This document shows positions 27,379-39,912 of a stretch of 64,000 nucleotides of DNA, one piece after another; position 1 is the stretch's first letter; the number at the start of each line of letters is the position of its first letter. The stretch covers positions 47,556,441 through 47,620,440 of the forward strand of contig OZ026833.1 of the NCBI GenBank assembly GCA_964023205.1. The letters run 5' to 3'. The translations under genes were made by a program, and so were the position numbers. The notes below the pieces were generated by a model that saw only the letters and a program-made list of their open reading frames with translations, was not told the DNA's origin and did not search any database. Source of the stretch: Lutraria lutraria (taxonomy: Eukaryota; Mollusca; Bivalvia; Venerida; Mactridae).

Positions 27379-29986
27379 CAAAATTCAAGAAGCATATTGG
27401 TTTATGTTTTTTTGTATGAAGTTGCCTTTTTCATAAAGGATATTGTCTGCATATTTAATCCAATCCAATGGTATAAAATATTTACATGATATGAGTAATA
27501 AACATTATAATGACAATCATGAGTATTTGACAAATGAATAAATTCATGCATATAGTTCACAAGCACATGGTTATATCATACCATACATCAATCAAATAGA
27601 ATCAACACAAAATGTTAACGAATTTACCATAAATCTGAGCACTATCATACAACCACATTGAACTTCAAATAGCCACACAACAACTTATCCAGGGAATGAC
27701 TTCATAATTTACTTACCTGTCAACTAGTAATAGATTCAGTCATCACCATTAACCAATCAAATGGCCAGGATTAGCCAAACTAATAATAGACACTGCAGTA
27801 AGTACTCGCAAACAGCTATAATAAACAAATACTCGTAAGTATAATTCGTCTAGAAAAAAATAATACTGTTACAATACAAAAACAAAGAGATGAAGTCTCC
27901 AGTGTATACCCAACACGATAATCCTATTACTATGATCAGGATGGTAACAAAGGGCTGATAAACGTCCATTAAGTACGGTATAGGTTAGTTATGTTACTGA
28001 TATGCTATTTTGAATATATCCAAAAGCTTACATAGGACACTTGGGTAATCCCAGTCATTTACAATTACCATGTACTTCATCAGACATCTGTCCACCTTCC
28101 TGTTGGCTGTCGATTTCTCCATCGCGTGAGTAGCGAAGGATGAAGCCTCACCGCATGTTATTTACAGACGGTGCTTACAAAATTACATGCCTAATAAATT
28201 GAAATTGAATAATGCCATACTTCTAGACATATCATTCCAGTATAAATTGAGAATAATTTATCTGCAAAGTCCAAATCGAAATTGCTTTTCGTGAAATAGT
28301 TTTGTTTCAAACAATCCTTATTCGCAATAATTCAGCTTTTACCGTGTACACTAATTGATTGAAATCACAGGCGGATGTCCGTATTAATATATTGTCATTT
28401 ATTCATGCGCTGCATCTTTAACATCTCCTTGACTTTAATGTTGGATAATTAGTTTACTGTCATTGATCTTTTTTATTTATATTTTATGAAAATATCAAGC
28501 CCATCAGTAAGTCAGGCCATGTTTAGAGCTTAAAAGATACCAATAGCCTTTACGTAACAACATTTGCAAGTGCTCGATATTTGATTTATTATTAAAAGAT
28601 TAAACTTATAATTGATTAACAGTCATGCGCTATAAATCATCATTACCAAATGCAATGTACCATAAATGAATTATTGTTTAACTATTATTTTTTGCAGCAC
28701 GACTAATAATGTTGAAAGTCATTTGCAAATAAACATAAAGAGAAAACGTTCAAATATTCCATTGTTGTTTTACCATATATGGCTTTATCAGTACTTTATC
28801 ACGAACCATTTCGTGTTAAATATTTCATTAAAACCAGTGAAATATGTATTTAACTGGTAAGAGTTTTATCTTTGTACATTAATACAAACAAATATGTGAT
28901 TTATGGTACACTAGGGAAACGTGTACATTAAATTACATACAGCGATACAATCAAACCGTCCAGTATTTTAATGAATATTTAGCTTGATTATAGATCTAGT
29001 CCCAGTTGATACAGAGAAAGAAGACAACAGAAAGTGACATGCTACCAATCATAAAAGACATTAATAGAAATGATAAAATCTACTCACGTTTCCAAGACGT
29101 ATATGACTTTGACATATTGGATACAGGATAGGTTTAAGAATTCGTTGATGATACTACTTACTGACCATTTTTATGCGTGTGTGTTTTCTTTGGGGGGGGG
29201 GGGGGGTATAATTTCAGTTTCTTACGCTTGTTTTCAGCAGTTTTTCGGCCAGCTTACTTAAAAATGGGTCACGAATAATGCATCAGTATTAACCTGGATC
29301 GCAAGTCGTTGTCAAATTCTCTTTTGTTTTCAAACAGCACTATTTCTGACTGCTTTGTTTCCAATATAAATATCAGTTTTTTCCCTTGAGATCATTAATG
29401 TAAATATAGTCATCAACAAGACATTAGATATAAGTAAAAGACATTCACGTAACAGAGAACAACGCATTATGTGCATGTTCAGCACTTGCTGGAAATATAT
29501 TCCTTTAAATAACACCATCTGTGAAGGAAATTACTCAATATTATACCAAATGATCATACTTACGTCTAGACGACTACGTAAATATATTCCAAATGCATGC
29601 ATGTTTTCTGCAAATAAGCACTTTTGAAACGTCTGTAAAAGAATGCGTTATTCGTCGTCCTTCGTAGATTCCAACTAGTAACTAGGAATTAACTAAATCA
29701 CACTTAATATATTGAGATAAGCATGTAAATCTATTTATCCACATTAGACTCTTAATCTGTTCAAAATTGATGTTTAACATAATCTACAATTTCGTGATTT
29801 TTATACTCGAATTGTTTTACGTTTTATTTGCCGACCATATCTGCAAAGTTAACAAAACAGCATTAGTGATTGTTGGATATATAATGCCTCTTCAGTACTT
29901 CTGATCTTTACTGGGCAGTTACCTTACAAGGGTCCTTGGTCGATTGACTGAAGGTTCTGTAGTAATTATTCAGTTATAAATAGTCA
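27379..29986. other. Gene-free AT-rich region
   Basis: No exon, RNA gene or repeat family recognised. A run of 15 G residues lies at 29192-29206, the longest homopolymer of G in the window. Confidence 0.5.
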
Positions 29987-30180
29987 CTAGTCCCACATGG
30001 CTGTGATTTCGAATCCTATGCGAATGTAAGAAAACTGTTCAGATTGTTTTCCAAACGTTGACGGGTCTAATCTTGTGTACGCATGGTGCCTACCTCCGCC
30101 ATTTAAGCTTGTAAAATCGCCTTTCCTGACACTAACTGTCGGTGCGACTTTAAACCTGATTGCACTGTTTCTTGACAATA
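29987..30180 (+). repeat. tRNA-derived SINE remnant (3' part)
   Basis: The segment holds a B-box-like GATTTCGAATCC near 30006, a TTTTCCAAACGTTGACGGGT block, then CCTCCGCCATTTAAGCTTG and CTGTCGGTGCGACTTTAAA. From memory, bivalve SINEs read close to 'cctccaccattaaagctggaaagtcgcc...tgtgtcggtgcgacgttaaa', so this is read as the 3' two-thirds of such an element. A 104-codon minus frame (29987-30301) is an accident of this GC-richer repeat and not a gene. Confidence 0.55.
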
Positions 30181-32397
30181 CAAAAAAAATCTTGCGAGCC
30201 ATTATGTTCCCAACTTCTATATTTCTACAACAATGAATCGTCATGGTCCTATATAAATATTTGACCTGAACAAATTGGACAAAAGTAAGAAATGGTGCCA
30301 AATCACTTACTCATTCTACACTGTATGTGTACTATAGATGTCAGTGATGTATTGTCCTGATGTAGTTAAAGCTACGTATTTTAGGTCAGTCTGTTCCTCA
30401 TCTCAAGCTTTGCTTCTATCTTAGATGAAAAAAATCGAAACGTCATTTATCACTCTTGAATCAACACAATTTGAATTTCGATTCGCGGCCTGAGGTTATG
30501 AATTATCAAAGAAAATATTTTGTGGGTTGCCTTTACAAATTAAATATTTCTTAGGAGTAGAAAATGGCCTGTACTCTTATTTGAAATAAGATACACGTGA
30601 ATCTTATCTAACTCGACCACACATGTATGAAACAGATAGGTAAGGTAATACTTACATTCTAGAACAAGGTTCTTTCACATAATTCAATGGGTAAGTGTTG
30701 GCATGGGACAATGAATGGTTGATACTACAGTAAGCGGTCAGCATAGACAGATAGAATACCTCAAAAGCATATGGGTATTCAAGTTATAGTCGTATTATAT
30801 GGATCATTTCGAAGATTAATAATGTACAATAATTTACAACAAACGTCCAAGACATGCTAATGCTCTGAGCAAATCAGGCAATTACCTTGCATATTGTGTT
30901 AATATTTTGTTTCGAAGCAGTGCCAATTTTTAAATACTTCCATTGCATCAAGGCTTATATGAAGAAATTGTTTACATTGCAAGCATTGTCAATTCTTGCT
31001 CTGTTTGCTCTGTTCAAAATAGTTCATATTTTATAATGACAAAACATTCGTTTATTCGTCATTTATGCATGACATTGACATTTATTAATATTTTGACACA
31101 GTGCGTCGAGTCAGCGTTCTGATTATCATTCTGGGCGAGTTGGATATGAAAAGAGGTGTTAATTGTGTTATTGATCAGTAAATATATCCGCTGTTATATA
31201 ATTGTTTGTTTGAGTTTGAACTTCCACTAGGACCATTGACTCTCATAGATGCACACGGTCAGTACCGATTAAAATGGATAGACAGTTCAGCTGACAAACT
31301 TAATGCAGTGTAAATTGCTTTTCTGCTAAATTTGTGAGCCGTCATTTGTTTATCAAAATAGAATGATTTATGGTTTTTTTTTATTTGTATCCACAGTTTA
31401 TAGAGATTGTCAATTTGTCGTTCGTCTAAATCAATTTGATTATGTCGTCGATCAATTAATATTGCATTAACTTTTCTATCTTATATTTTGTTAAAGTCTG
31501 ATTAACACACCGTACGTCATACATCAAAACTACTTTATTCATGTCCTTGGTTATATTTGTCTAGACAATGATGCATTTGTCATTCTGTATCAATACATCG
31601 CGGCTCCAGCTTAATGCTTCAATGTTCGGTTTGTTTGAGACACATTAATGGGTTTGTACAGAATACTTGCTCCTAGATAATTGATATTCCCATGTTCCCT
31701 TAGATGTCGTGCAATTCTGAACATTTTTTAGAGAAAACATGGATAGCGTGATAATTGACCACATCCGTCGGTCCGTCATATTCGATGTCCGGTCTATTAC
31801 TAGGCTGTCGATCAAAGGTTGTTAAATAAATGCGCCAGTGACGTGTTTGCTTGAATACCTAACGTGTTCAAATGTTATCAAAATGTTCCTTGTGCCTAGT
31901 CAATCATTCTACAACCCTTTAATTCATACAATGTTGCCAAAGACGTCTGTTATTTTAGTTTGGCATTTACAAGAGACAACACGTTTTGAATGTACTTAAG
32001 GTATGACGGGCGTGTTTAACCTTCTGATAATCAGCTTGTAAACCTCTGTAGGATTGTCGATTGTGATCAAATATACAATCATAGAATGCGTGACCTGTGT
32101 AGGTTTTCCCGTCCTATGAATGAGTGTAAATGACAAGTGACACATTGAAGAAAGCTTGTGTCCGATCTTATAAAACTTGAGACCAGCCACCAGGCTCAAA
32201 CCTCGTATTTCGTCATTTTTTATCAAAACAGATACGGAAAAATAATAAAGATATTAATAGCAATTCGTTTGTCATGGAAGCTACTATAGTGATGGTATTT
32301 CAAATCCGATTAGCTGGATATTTAAATTCCAGTTGATCAACAATTAGAATAACCTGCCTTGTCCAATATTTTTAGAGTATACTTTAATGCCCCATTA
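30181..32397. other. Gene-free AT-rich region
   Basis: No exon, RNA gene or defined repeat recognised. Open frames do not exceed 76 codons. Confidence 0.5.
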
Positions 32398-32699
32398 GTT
32401 TTTTGAATTCAGTAATAGATTAAATGATAGTAAAATATCAGAAATAAATTTTATAAAACAACATTTACAATATGAATTTCTTTAGCCAAATTACACAAGC
32501 ATGCTGTTAGATTATTTTTCTTATTTTTTGCAATATCATTGAAATCAATTTCTGCTACATATCTATATCTTTATGTGAATAAAAATTGAAAATGTCGGAA
32601 TGTTTTTATTGCAAGTAAAATGTAGTTTCATTGACATGACGTCTATCTTAGTAAAATAAGACCTACCTTGATTGTAACATCAAAAAAGCTAATGGAGCT
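32398..32699 (+). mobile_element. TTAA-flanked miniature element, copy C
   Basis: A 302-bp element with TTAA at both borders (32394-32397, 32700-32703). Terminal inverted repeats are TGCCCCATTAG at the left and GCTAATGGAGCT at the right. Its interior matches copy D (35894-36222) in inverted orientation: for example TAAAATAAGACCTAC here against GTAGGTCTTATTTTA there, and GGAATGTTTTTATTGCAA against its complement. The interior differs from copies A and B except for an ATATCATTGAAAT patch, so it is a sister subfamily with the same ends. Confidence 0.75.
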
Positions 32700-33109
32700 T
32701 TAATCTGCAAAGAAGTCCTCAAGTTTGGTTTTGTTCTACATGGTCCAAACAGGCTGTTCTTTATTACCATGAATAAATTAATTTGGTTCACCCCTCGAAT
32801 GCAATAAATTTGCTTTGTATTAATATGTATGATTTCATTCTGACTGGTTGCTTCCGCGAATATGGCCACTTAGTGTTATATTATATTATCAAAATAGCTT
32901 CGTATTAGTTTCTGACTAAAGGGAATTTCCGCCTATTTTCCACACCGGTTGTCATTTGTTATTTCGTCGTCTAGACGTTTTTTTCTGCTCTATACAATGT
33001 TCTCAACAATCGTTTATTGTGGCAATCAACTCATCTATTGTACTATGAATAATCCCAATATGATATGAAATGGTATATGGTAATATTTTATGTATTCCTC
33101 CAGTGCAAG
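32700..33109. other. Spacer, nothing recognised
   Basis: AT-rich spacer between element C and the 36-bp array. Confidence 0.45.
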
Positions 33110-33256
33110 TGCATTACGGTATTGTGGCATAATTTCATAGAATAACGCGTTATGGTATTGTTGCATAATTTCATAGAATAACGCGTTATGGTATTGTGGC
33201 ATAATTTCATAGAATAACGCGTTATGGTATTGTGGCATAATTTCATAGAATAACCC
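33110..33256. repeat. 36-bp minisatellite, about 4 copies
   Basis: Units with a 36-base period start (at ATTGTGGCAT or equivalent) at 33121, 33157, 33193 and 33229. Each contains GCATAATTTCATAGAATAAC and most end in GCGTTATGGT. The period is a multiple of three, so an 83-codon minus frame (33035-33286) runs through it as a 12-residue peptide repeat. There is no other support for coding. Confidence 0.9.
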
Positions 33257-33549
33257 AATATGATTTACTGTATAACGTAATTTCAAAATTCAAACGTTTT
33301 TCCTGCTCACCAATTTTAACCTGTTATATTTTTGTATTATTCTTGTTTTGTGAAGATGGCCGTCAATATGGCCCTCCGTTGTCCACGAGTGTTTTGACTA
33401 TTTATGTCAGAATAGCTCTAAGTACGACGTTCATAATTATATCTTGTATTTTGAATTCCGATCACGTTAAGTGTTGTCACTCATTTATTCACATCATGCT
33501 AAACCAGTGTATGAGATTACAATGTATATTGGTGGGACGATCTTTCCTG

Positions 33550-33745
33550 GTTCTTATTAACTCTTTCTTCAAATACTTTCGTAATGTCTTTCTGTCATTA
33601 CTTATATATCTGGACATTCGTCGTGTGTCTGTTATTGTAATTTTGACCAACGTTATTTCAGGTTTGTTAATATTCCTTTGTTTTATTGCACCGAGAGGAC
33701 CGCAGGGGAATATTTGTTTCACATACATCATTTCCTGGCGACAAT
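33550..33745 (+). repeat. Dispersed repeat, copy 2 (pair with 23.0 kb)
   Basis: Matches 23020-23190 in the same orientation, best over CAGGGGAATATTTGTTTC and the following CATTTCCTGG. The 135-codon plus frame at 33343-33750 and the 91-codon minus frame at 33489-33764 both overlap this repeat. The other copy does not preserve either frame, which argues that they are not genes. Confidence 0.45.
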
Positions 33746-35893
33746 ATTGAGCAATATGTCTCACATATGCGATACGTCAAATATATGCTTATTCAGTACT
33801 TTTCATTAATGTTCGCGATAAACGGTATTCTTTCATATGTTCACTCAAGTTTATTGCAAATATAAGAAAAGTATTGCCACAAAGCGAAATTAACTGATGA
33901 TTTTTCACAGAATATGTCTTCCAAATTAATAGTCTGTTGTTTACTGTTTAGCTAATGCCAGTTAGTTTACGATCTGTACAATTTCAGCGTGCGACGGATG
34001 TGGATAATTATCGCGACAAGAAAATGTTCTTTATGAAAACAATGGATTTTCTTGATTTGTAACCAAAAAAAGATATAAGGCTTATCTGAACTCAAAGAAG
34101 GTTCACGTGGATTAAATATAAAATAAAGCAAACACTAAGATACCAACATAGATTATAAGTCATTTACAGCCTACGCGACTTTAATCAACTAGCAAATGAA
34201 TTAGTTTACACCTAGTACCCGTGTTGGAAGTGTCTGTAGAGGCGTACAGGGATATCATACAGAAGATTTACATACTTTATGGGATCAATCTCTATATTAG
34301 TAAACCTTGAATGATTCAAAATAAATAAATTAATCACTCCAGTAAATGGTATTTTTAGATTTAATTAAATCTATACATGTGTACGTTTTCCTTTTAATGT
34401 CCATGCATGTGTTATGGTTTTCATTATCGTCTTGTGAAATGACTCTTTTAATATTAATTTCAGTGTTCGTTCCTGTTCGTAATTCTTTGAGACTTTTGTT
34501 AAGTATACTCTAAACCTTTCTCTACACTCGGTCACCTAATACATATTGTCAATATTCTGTGAAGTATTTGTCATGCAAATTACTTCCATATTAATTCCGC
34601 TAAACTCCATTCTTTTATTTGCTTTCTGTCCGTGTACGATAATTTGTCAATACGAACCAAGACCATATATTGTAAAAATTGTATAGTTTTTGTTATATGT
34701 TCGAACCATGCCGTTCTTAAGCTTGTCAATACAAGTATCTTATGGATATTGTCATAGTAAACGTGTATATATCCAGCTTAATGATTGCTTCACCGCTGTT
34801 GATGTATCCTAGAGTAAACTAGATCACCAAACAATTAAAAAGATTCTGAATAATTTAATCGATTGTTAGTATGTATCGTATCTCTTTTGCTTTGTACTTC
34901 ATGTATTTATTAATGTTGAAACAGTTGGGATGTGTCAGACCACAAGGAAAAACGTATAGACATACAATATGTACGTCTAGAAATTAATCCATCCCCATCT
35001 CGCCGATAAGTCTACAAACATACTCGAGTACATTTAAAGAGACATCTCTGTCCGATACAATCTCTATCCAATCCTTACAACAGTCGAGCTTCTATTCATC
35101 ATTCAACAGAAATCAAGGTAAATGTCTGGATGAGTCTGAAATAACGAACATTTCAATCCTTCACAAAGGGAAGTCTATTGCGTCCAGCTATCCAGACGGG
35201 AGATAAAAAACACAAATTCCAGTATTTCCCATTCCTTGTCGAACAATACTCTCTAACAGTTCATTCCGGACTTCTTGACTATTTTTACATCATTTAAATC
35301 AAAATGAAATATTTAAATTCGCACAATGAATCTGCATTATGTTTTGCATTTCCTGATAGTATTGACAGATAAACAATGCACGAAAAGCCATATCCTACTA
35401 ACCAAACTTCCATACACTTATCCCGGGGGTTAAGATGAGCTGAATTATATGATGATATACGACTTTCCTTATATAGTTCAAACAGGATAAACATAAATGC
35501 ACTAATATGATGGTGATTTGCGTAAACTTGATTTATTCGTGTACATGCAACCTCAAAACAATCCCTTCGTGAAAATGTAGGATCAAAGAGCAATGTCAGA
35601 AATCAGCCCACACAATTTATGTGTATAGTAAACAAATATTTCAATTATAGTCTATTTAGTCAAGTAAAAAGACATTTCTGTAATTATTTAGAGAAATTCT
35701 TGCTGATGAAAACTCTGTTATGCCGAATTCGACTTGTTATAGATGAAGACCATAACTATTGGTCCAAGAATTCCGAGTTTTAAAATCAACTTCACTTTTC
35801 GATTTAACTAACACATTTTTAATCTTAAATTCACAAACTGCAAATAAACTTAAAGTAATCAAAATTAATTTCACTGGTTCAGTACATACTTGA
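33746..35893. other. Gene-free AT-rich region
   Basis: Nothing recognised. I looked here for the missing TM1-TM2 exon of the GPCR (a GN..V motif followed by a LxxD motif) and found no candidate. Confidence 0.45.
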
Positions 35894-36222
35894 AGCCCCA
35901 CTATCTTTTTGGTTGTTAAAATTAAAGTAGGTCTTATTTTACCTAAAAAGATGTCTTATCAGTGAAACTGACTTTTATTTGCAATAAAAACATTCCAAAA
36001 TTCTATTTTTAATCACGGAGTGTATATAATAATAAAGCACTGTATTATTTTCAATGACATTGCAAAAAAATAAGAAAACGCATTTGACAACATTTTAAAG
36101 AGATGTGGCTAAAGAAAAGCATTATGTAAATATTGTTTTAGAGCAAATAATATACATTTATTTTATTAACTATCATATTACCTATTGTTCAGTATTACTA
36201 AATTCAAAAAGCTAATGGGCCT
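35894..36222 (-). mobile_element. TTAA-flanked miniature element, copy D
   Basis: A 329-bp element in opposite orientation to copy C. The right border is a clean TTAA (36223-36226); the left border reads TTGA (35890-35893), one change from TTAA. Ends are AGCCCCACTATC and GCTAATGGGCCT. Shared blocks with C, read on the other strand, include the AATAAAAACATTCC block, TGCAAAAAAATAAGAAAA and AAATTCAAAAAGCTAATGG. It has no open frame of note. Confidence 0.7.
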
Positions 36223-38249
36223 TTAATGTATATTTTTTAAAAGACTACAAGCGAAAGACAAACGAGAGTTTTCTTTCAATACACGCCCATGGCTAGATTG
36301 AGGAAACGGTAAAATATACTTGAAGCAATTACTGTATGCCTCTGCATCATTAGTTGCAGGGGGTGCTAGACACAAGTCATACAGCTTTTACCAATTGAAA
36401 CTGTTTTGCGAAAGCATCCTGGACTATTCATGAAATAACATACTCATGGTATAAACCTTCATGAATGACATTGTTAAAATCCCCTCCCAGGACCTAGTAG
36501 GTACTTGAGAGAACTTGAGAACTCAGATAACAAACTTGGAGGGTTCAAAGTATAAAAAAATCGGAAACTAGATGAGGGTCAGATTAAGATAAAGAGATAA
36601 TTGACATGTACAAAACATGAAAGATGTTCCGTGAATTCCCGCGTAAAAAAGACAATGAGAGGGCTTAACATTCCGTTGGAAAACACACTTTAAACGTAAG
36701 GACATACGGGACAAAAACTACATTAATTAGAAATGCTATTTTACAAATGTATATATTTGGAATGGGTGAGTGATGATACAAATAACACATCTTGAAGATG
36801 TCAGTCTGAATAATTCTTACAGCATGTAGTAATTAAATATACCATTACATGGAATTCTAGAAAAAGTGTGTGTCCAAAGTGATTTTGAAAATAATTGGTG
36901 TTCCTCGTATTGTGGAAACGTCCAACAAAATGTGAATATGTTAATTCAATGTAAAATAAAACATTTAGGCAGAAGTGTGCCACACACGTTATTTATATAT
37001 TTTCAGTTTTCTGATCTGCTCTGGCTGTTTATGCTTTAGATAAGGCTAATATACATTGCAAAGGAATATTTCTAAGACATTTGACACAAGGATGATGATA
37101 ACTAGCTTGTACTCTGCATCTAAAAGCTAAGACTTAATTTCAAAAGTCATATTATGTACAATGTTATATGCAATGGTCCAAAATGTTCCTTTGGGCGTTA
37201 TTGTCGACAATAACCGCAATTCACTTCTTGCAACATTTAATTGTCAAGTCATTCTTTAGTCATCAACTTCACATGAGTTAACAAATAGTCTAAGTGAGTG
37301 TTAGTTTAACCTTGGTTTTTACTCGTTCATATATTAATATCCGTCAATAGAAGATATATTAGATATCTATTTCCCTTGAGTATTTTATCACAGCATTGGT
37401 TTAATTAGTTTGTCAATGCTACTGACTGTGTGAATATGTATAAAGACATCCATTTGTTCTTATTTGAGTTGAAAAAGATGAAACGACATGATTGTACAAA
37501 TCAGACATTGTCTCTCCAGAATGTGAATATCTCGTAACGTAGAAATTAGTTTACGTAACTGACACAATTATGGGGAACATATTTTCCAATTTGCATGTCC
37601 GGGTAAATTAATGTTGCATTTTACTGATTCTTACTTTTAAATATGCGCACTGAGTGTCATTTAACGGAGATGTACGACATTAGAAAAGCCGATGTCATTG
37701 TGCTTGTGTTTGAATTTCTGCTTCCTTTCATACGTTGGTAACACTTTTGTAACTAGGGTACAGAATGTTTATGTTACCAGATGATTTTATTGTTGTATAA
37801 GACGTTTGTCTATTAAGTTTTCAGATTTACAATTAGCATGCTGGATTCTCATAGCGGCACAGTCGTAATATTGCCATAAATCAAGGATGAAATTTTAAAT
37901 TCAATGTTTGGCGTTTACCTACGGATTATATGCGATTAAAGCTATTTACAACTAATTGGATAATTAATTGGCAATTAATCGTTTTGTTTCTGTCGACGAA
38001 GTCCTTTATTAGAACTACATACAGATTTATTAAAAGGCATTTTGCAAGATAAATACTATCATTTGGAAAATAGCAAAACTTACTGTAATGACTTAGACAT
38101 GCATCATTGTTTTCTTCAAATGAATGATTCAACTCTTAAAATTGAAACGTGTAGATTCTTAAAAAAGGTTAAATAAAAAAAGTCATATTCTGACAGTCAG
38201 ATTATGATATACTAGTCAGGTTTTAGTTTACTTCACATAAACATTAGGG
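36223..38249. other. Gene-free AT-rich region
   Basis: No exon, RNA gene or defined repeat recognised. Confidence 0.45.
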
Positions 38250-38620
38250 TATGCAATAAACATGTTTATGAACCCTGGCATCAAGTGATGCTGGGGCATA
38301 CAGTGATTATCCCTTCCGTCCTTTCGTCCGTGTCCGTCCGTCCGTGTCCGCACATCCAGAAGCGACACTTTGGGGTTTGGATTTGGGTTAGCACTCTGCG
38401 GTTTCCTTTACGTCCAAACATTTAATTGCGTTTGTGGGGTTGACGAAATAAACTGTAGAGTTGAAAAATAGTTAAGGAATATAGAAGGTAATAACATCCG
38501 TCTCGTCGGCACGTATCTCCGTCCGTCCGTGTCCGTCCGTACGTGTGTTCGAACGATTTGAAGACAAGTTTACATCGGGGATATATGCGTATATTGAACA
38601 CCACGTCTTGTTTATTTTTC
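38250..38620. repeat. GTCC-rich dispersed repeat segment
   Basis: Contains TGGCATCAAGTGATGCTGGG, which is partly self-complementary, and two GTCC/GTCCGTCCGTGTCCG blocks at about 38320-38350 and 38510-38545. The composition is distinctly GC-richer than the surroundings. Segments of this kind recur in mollusc genomes as interspersed repeats, but I cannot name the family and no second full copy is in the window. Confidence 0.4.
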
Positions 38621-39528
38621 ATTGTTTGTCATAAATATTCCTAATAAGCTTTGGAAGTACTACCCGTTCCTAAATATGCTCGTTCTATGGTAGACGACTT
38701 CATTTTTCTCTGGTCCGAGAATATCCTGGCATCAATAAAATTATACGTTTAATCATCCAATTCTTCTACATGACTTGGCAACAGCATCAAAATACAGTAA
38801 CACCTACCTGGAGTGGCCTTCATTTGGGCAACAACCTCCTTTCAGCAATATGACCTTTCCCACTGCACGATTAAGTATTAATTTACCTCTCTAGTGCTAC
38901 ATCCTCTCAACTGACAACAACAGGATTTTGCTTCTCCAAAAGGTTTTTGAGGCTGCTCTGTACTTCAGTCGAATAACGACAATGGTAAAAACTACCATCG
39001 CATTTTAATGACATTGAGTATCAGTTTCAATATGTATGCATCTTGTTATCACGATGTTTGTATAAATATAGAGCAGTTAGATACAACTCTGGCAGGATGA
39101 ATATATTGATATGTAAATGATGAAATAAGTTGTTTTCGTTAAACAAAATATTCAAATGCTTTCGTATAATGTACGGCTATGATAACAGCTCTTGTTTGTT
39201 TTTTGGCATGGATTCTCTGTCATGATTTAATAAGGAGGGAAAGCCACTATAATACATACAGACCAAACATAAAGTATGTTATAAATGTGTCTGTGCAACT
39301 AGCTGGCATTGTGTATGTTCTGTTTATGTATACCGCTAGTGAGTTTAATCACTTTGTCTGTCAGCTGATCCATCGCTTATCACAAATAGGACTGAAAACT
39401 ATATATACAAGTACTACCTTATCACATTGGTACATACATATCTTAATCTAGCATAGTGATCCAACATAATGAATACTAAATGTAAAATATGTATGAGATA
39501 TTTTACATTATTGTTTCCTATTTTTCAG
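38621..39528. other. Intron or upstream sequence of the GPCR
   Basis: Ends in the acceptor CTATTTTTCAG at 39518-39528, which starts the first recognisable GPCR exon. A 90-codon hydrophobic frame at 39179-39451 lies here, but it lacks the TM2 aspartate and has no usable splice donor in the right phase. It is not called as an exon. A GC-richer patch near 38770-38990 shows no coding signal. Confidence 0.5.
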
Positions 39529-39912
39529 CTGTGTCGGTCGGAGTAAGCTGTTACACTCTTGTAGCGATATCATTAGAGAGATACTACGCAATTTGTCAAC
39601 CTCTGAAATCTCGACGCTGGCAAACTCTTTCACATGCACGAAGAATGCTGGTTGGTATATGGATGTTTGTTCTACTCCTTATGAGTCCTATTGCTGCCTT
39701 CCATCGACTTATAGCCATACAGACTGGTGTCCATGCTTGTCGTGAAATCTGGCCCGATGTCCTGGTAGAATACAAACTAGATTTGGCCTACAATGTTGTA
39801 CTCGCGGTCATACTGCTTCTTGTTCCGTTACTACTGATGAGCGTCTTTTACGGTGTCATGGGAAAGAAGCTATGGATCTCATCCCGGAACTGTAATGCTA
39901 CTGAGATAACAG
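39529..39912 (+). CDS. GPCR exon: TM3-TM5
   Basis: Acceptor TTTTTCAG precedes 39529 and donor CAG|GTATAA follows 39912. The first two bases complete a codon begun in the missing upstream exon (intron phase 1), giving AVSVGVSCYTLVAISLERY. The exon carries TM3, the ERY motif, intracellular loop 2, TM4, loop 2 with its disulfide cysteine, and TM5 (VVLAVILLLVPLLLMSVFYG). It ends one base into a codon. Confidence 0.9.

Noticed and set aside
29987..30301. 104-codon minus frame
   Set aside because: Coincides with the 3' part of a SINE-like repeat, whose lower stop density explains the open frame.
33343..33750. 135-codon plus frame, longest unexplained frame in the first 39 kb
   Set aside because: No recognisable domain, overlaps an opposite-strand 91-codon frame, and lies in a dispersed repeat whose other copy does not keep the frame. 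The length is only slightly above chance expectation.
39179..39451. Hydrophobic 90-codon frame just before the GPCR TM3 exon, with FVCQLIH resembling the residues before TM3
   Set aside because: It lacks the TM2 Leu-Ala-x-x-Asp motif and a TM1 GN motif, and there is no GT donor in phase 1 after the Cys that would join to the 39529 acceptor.
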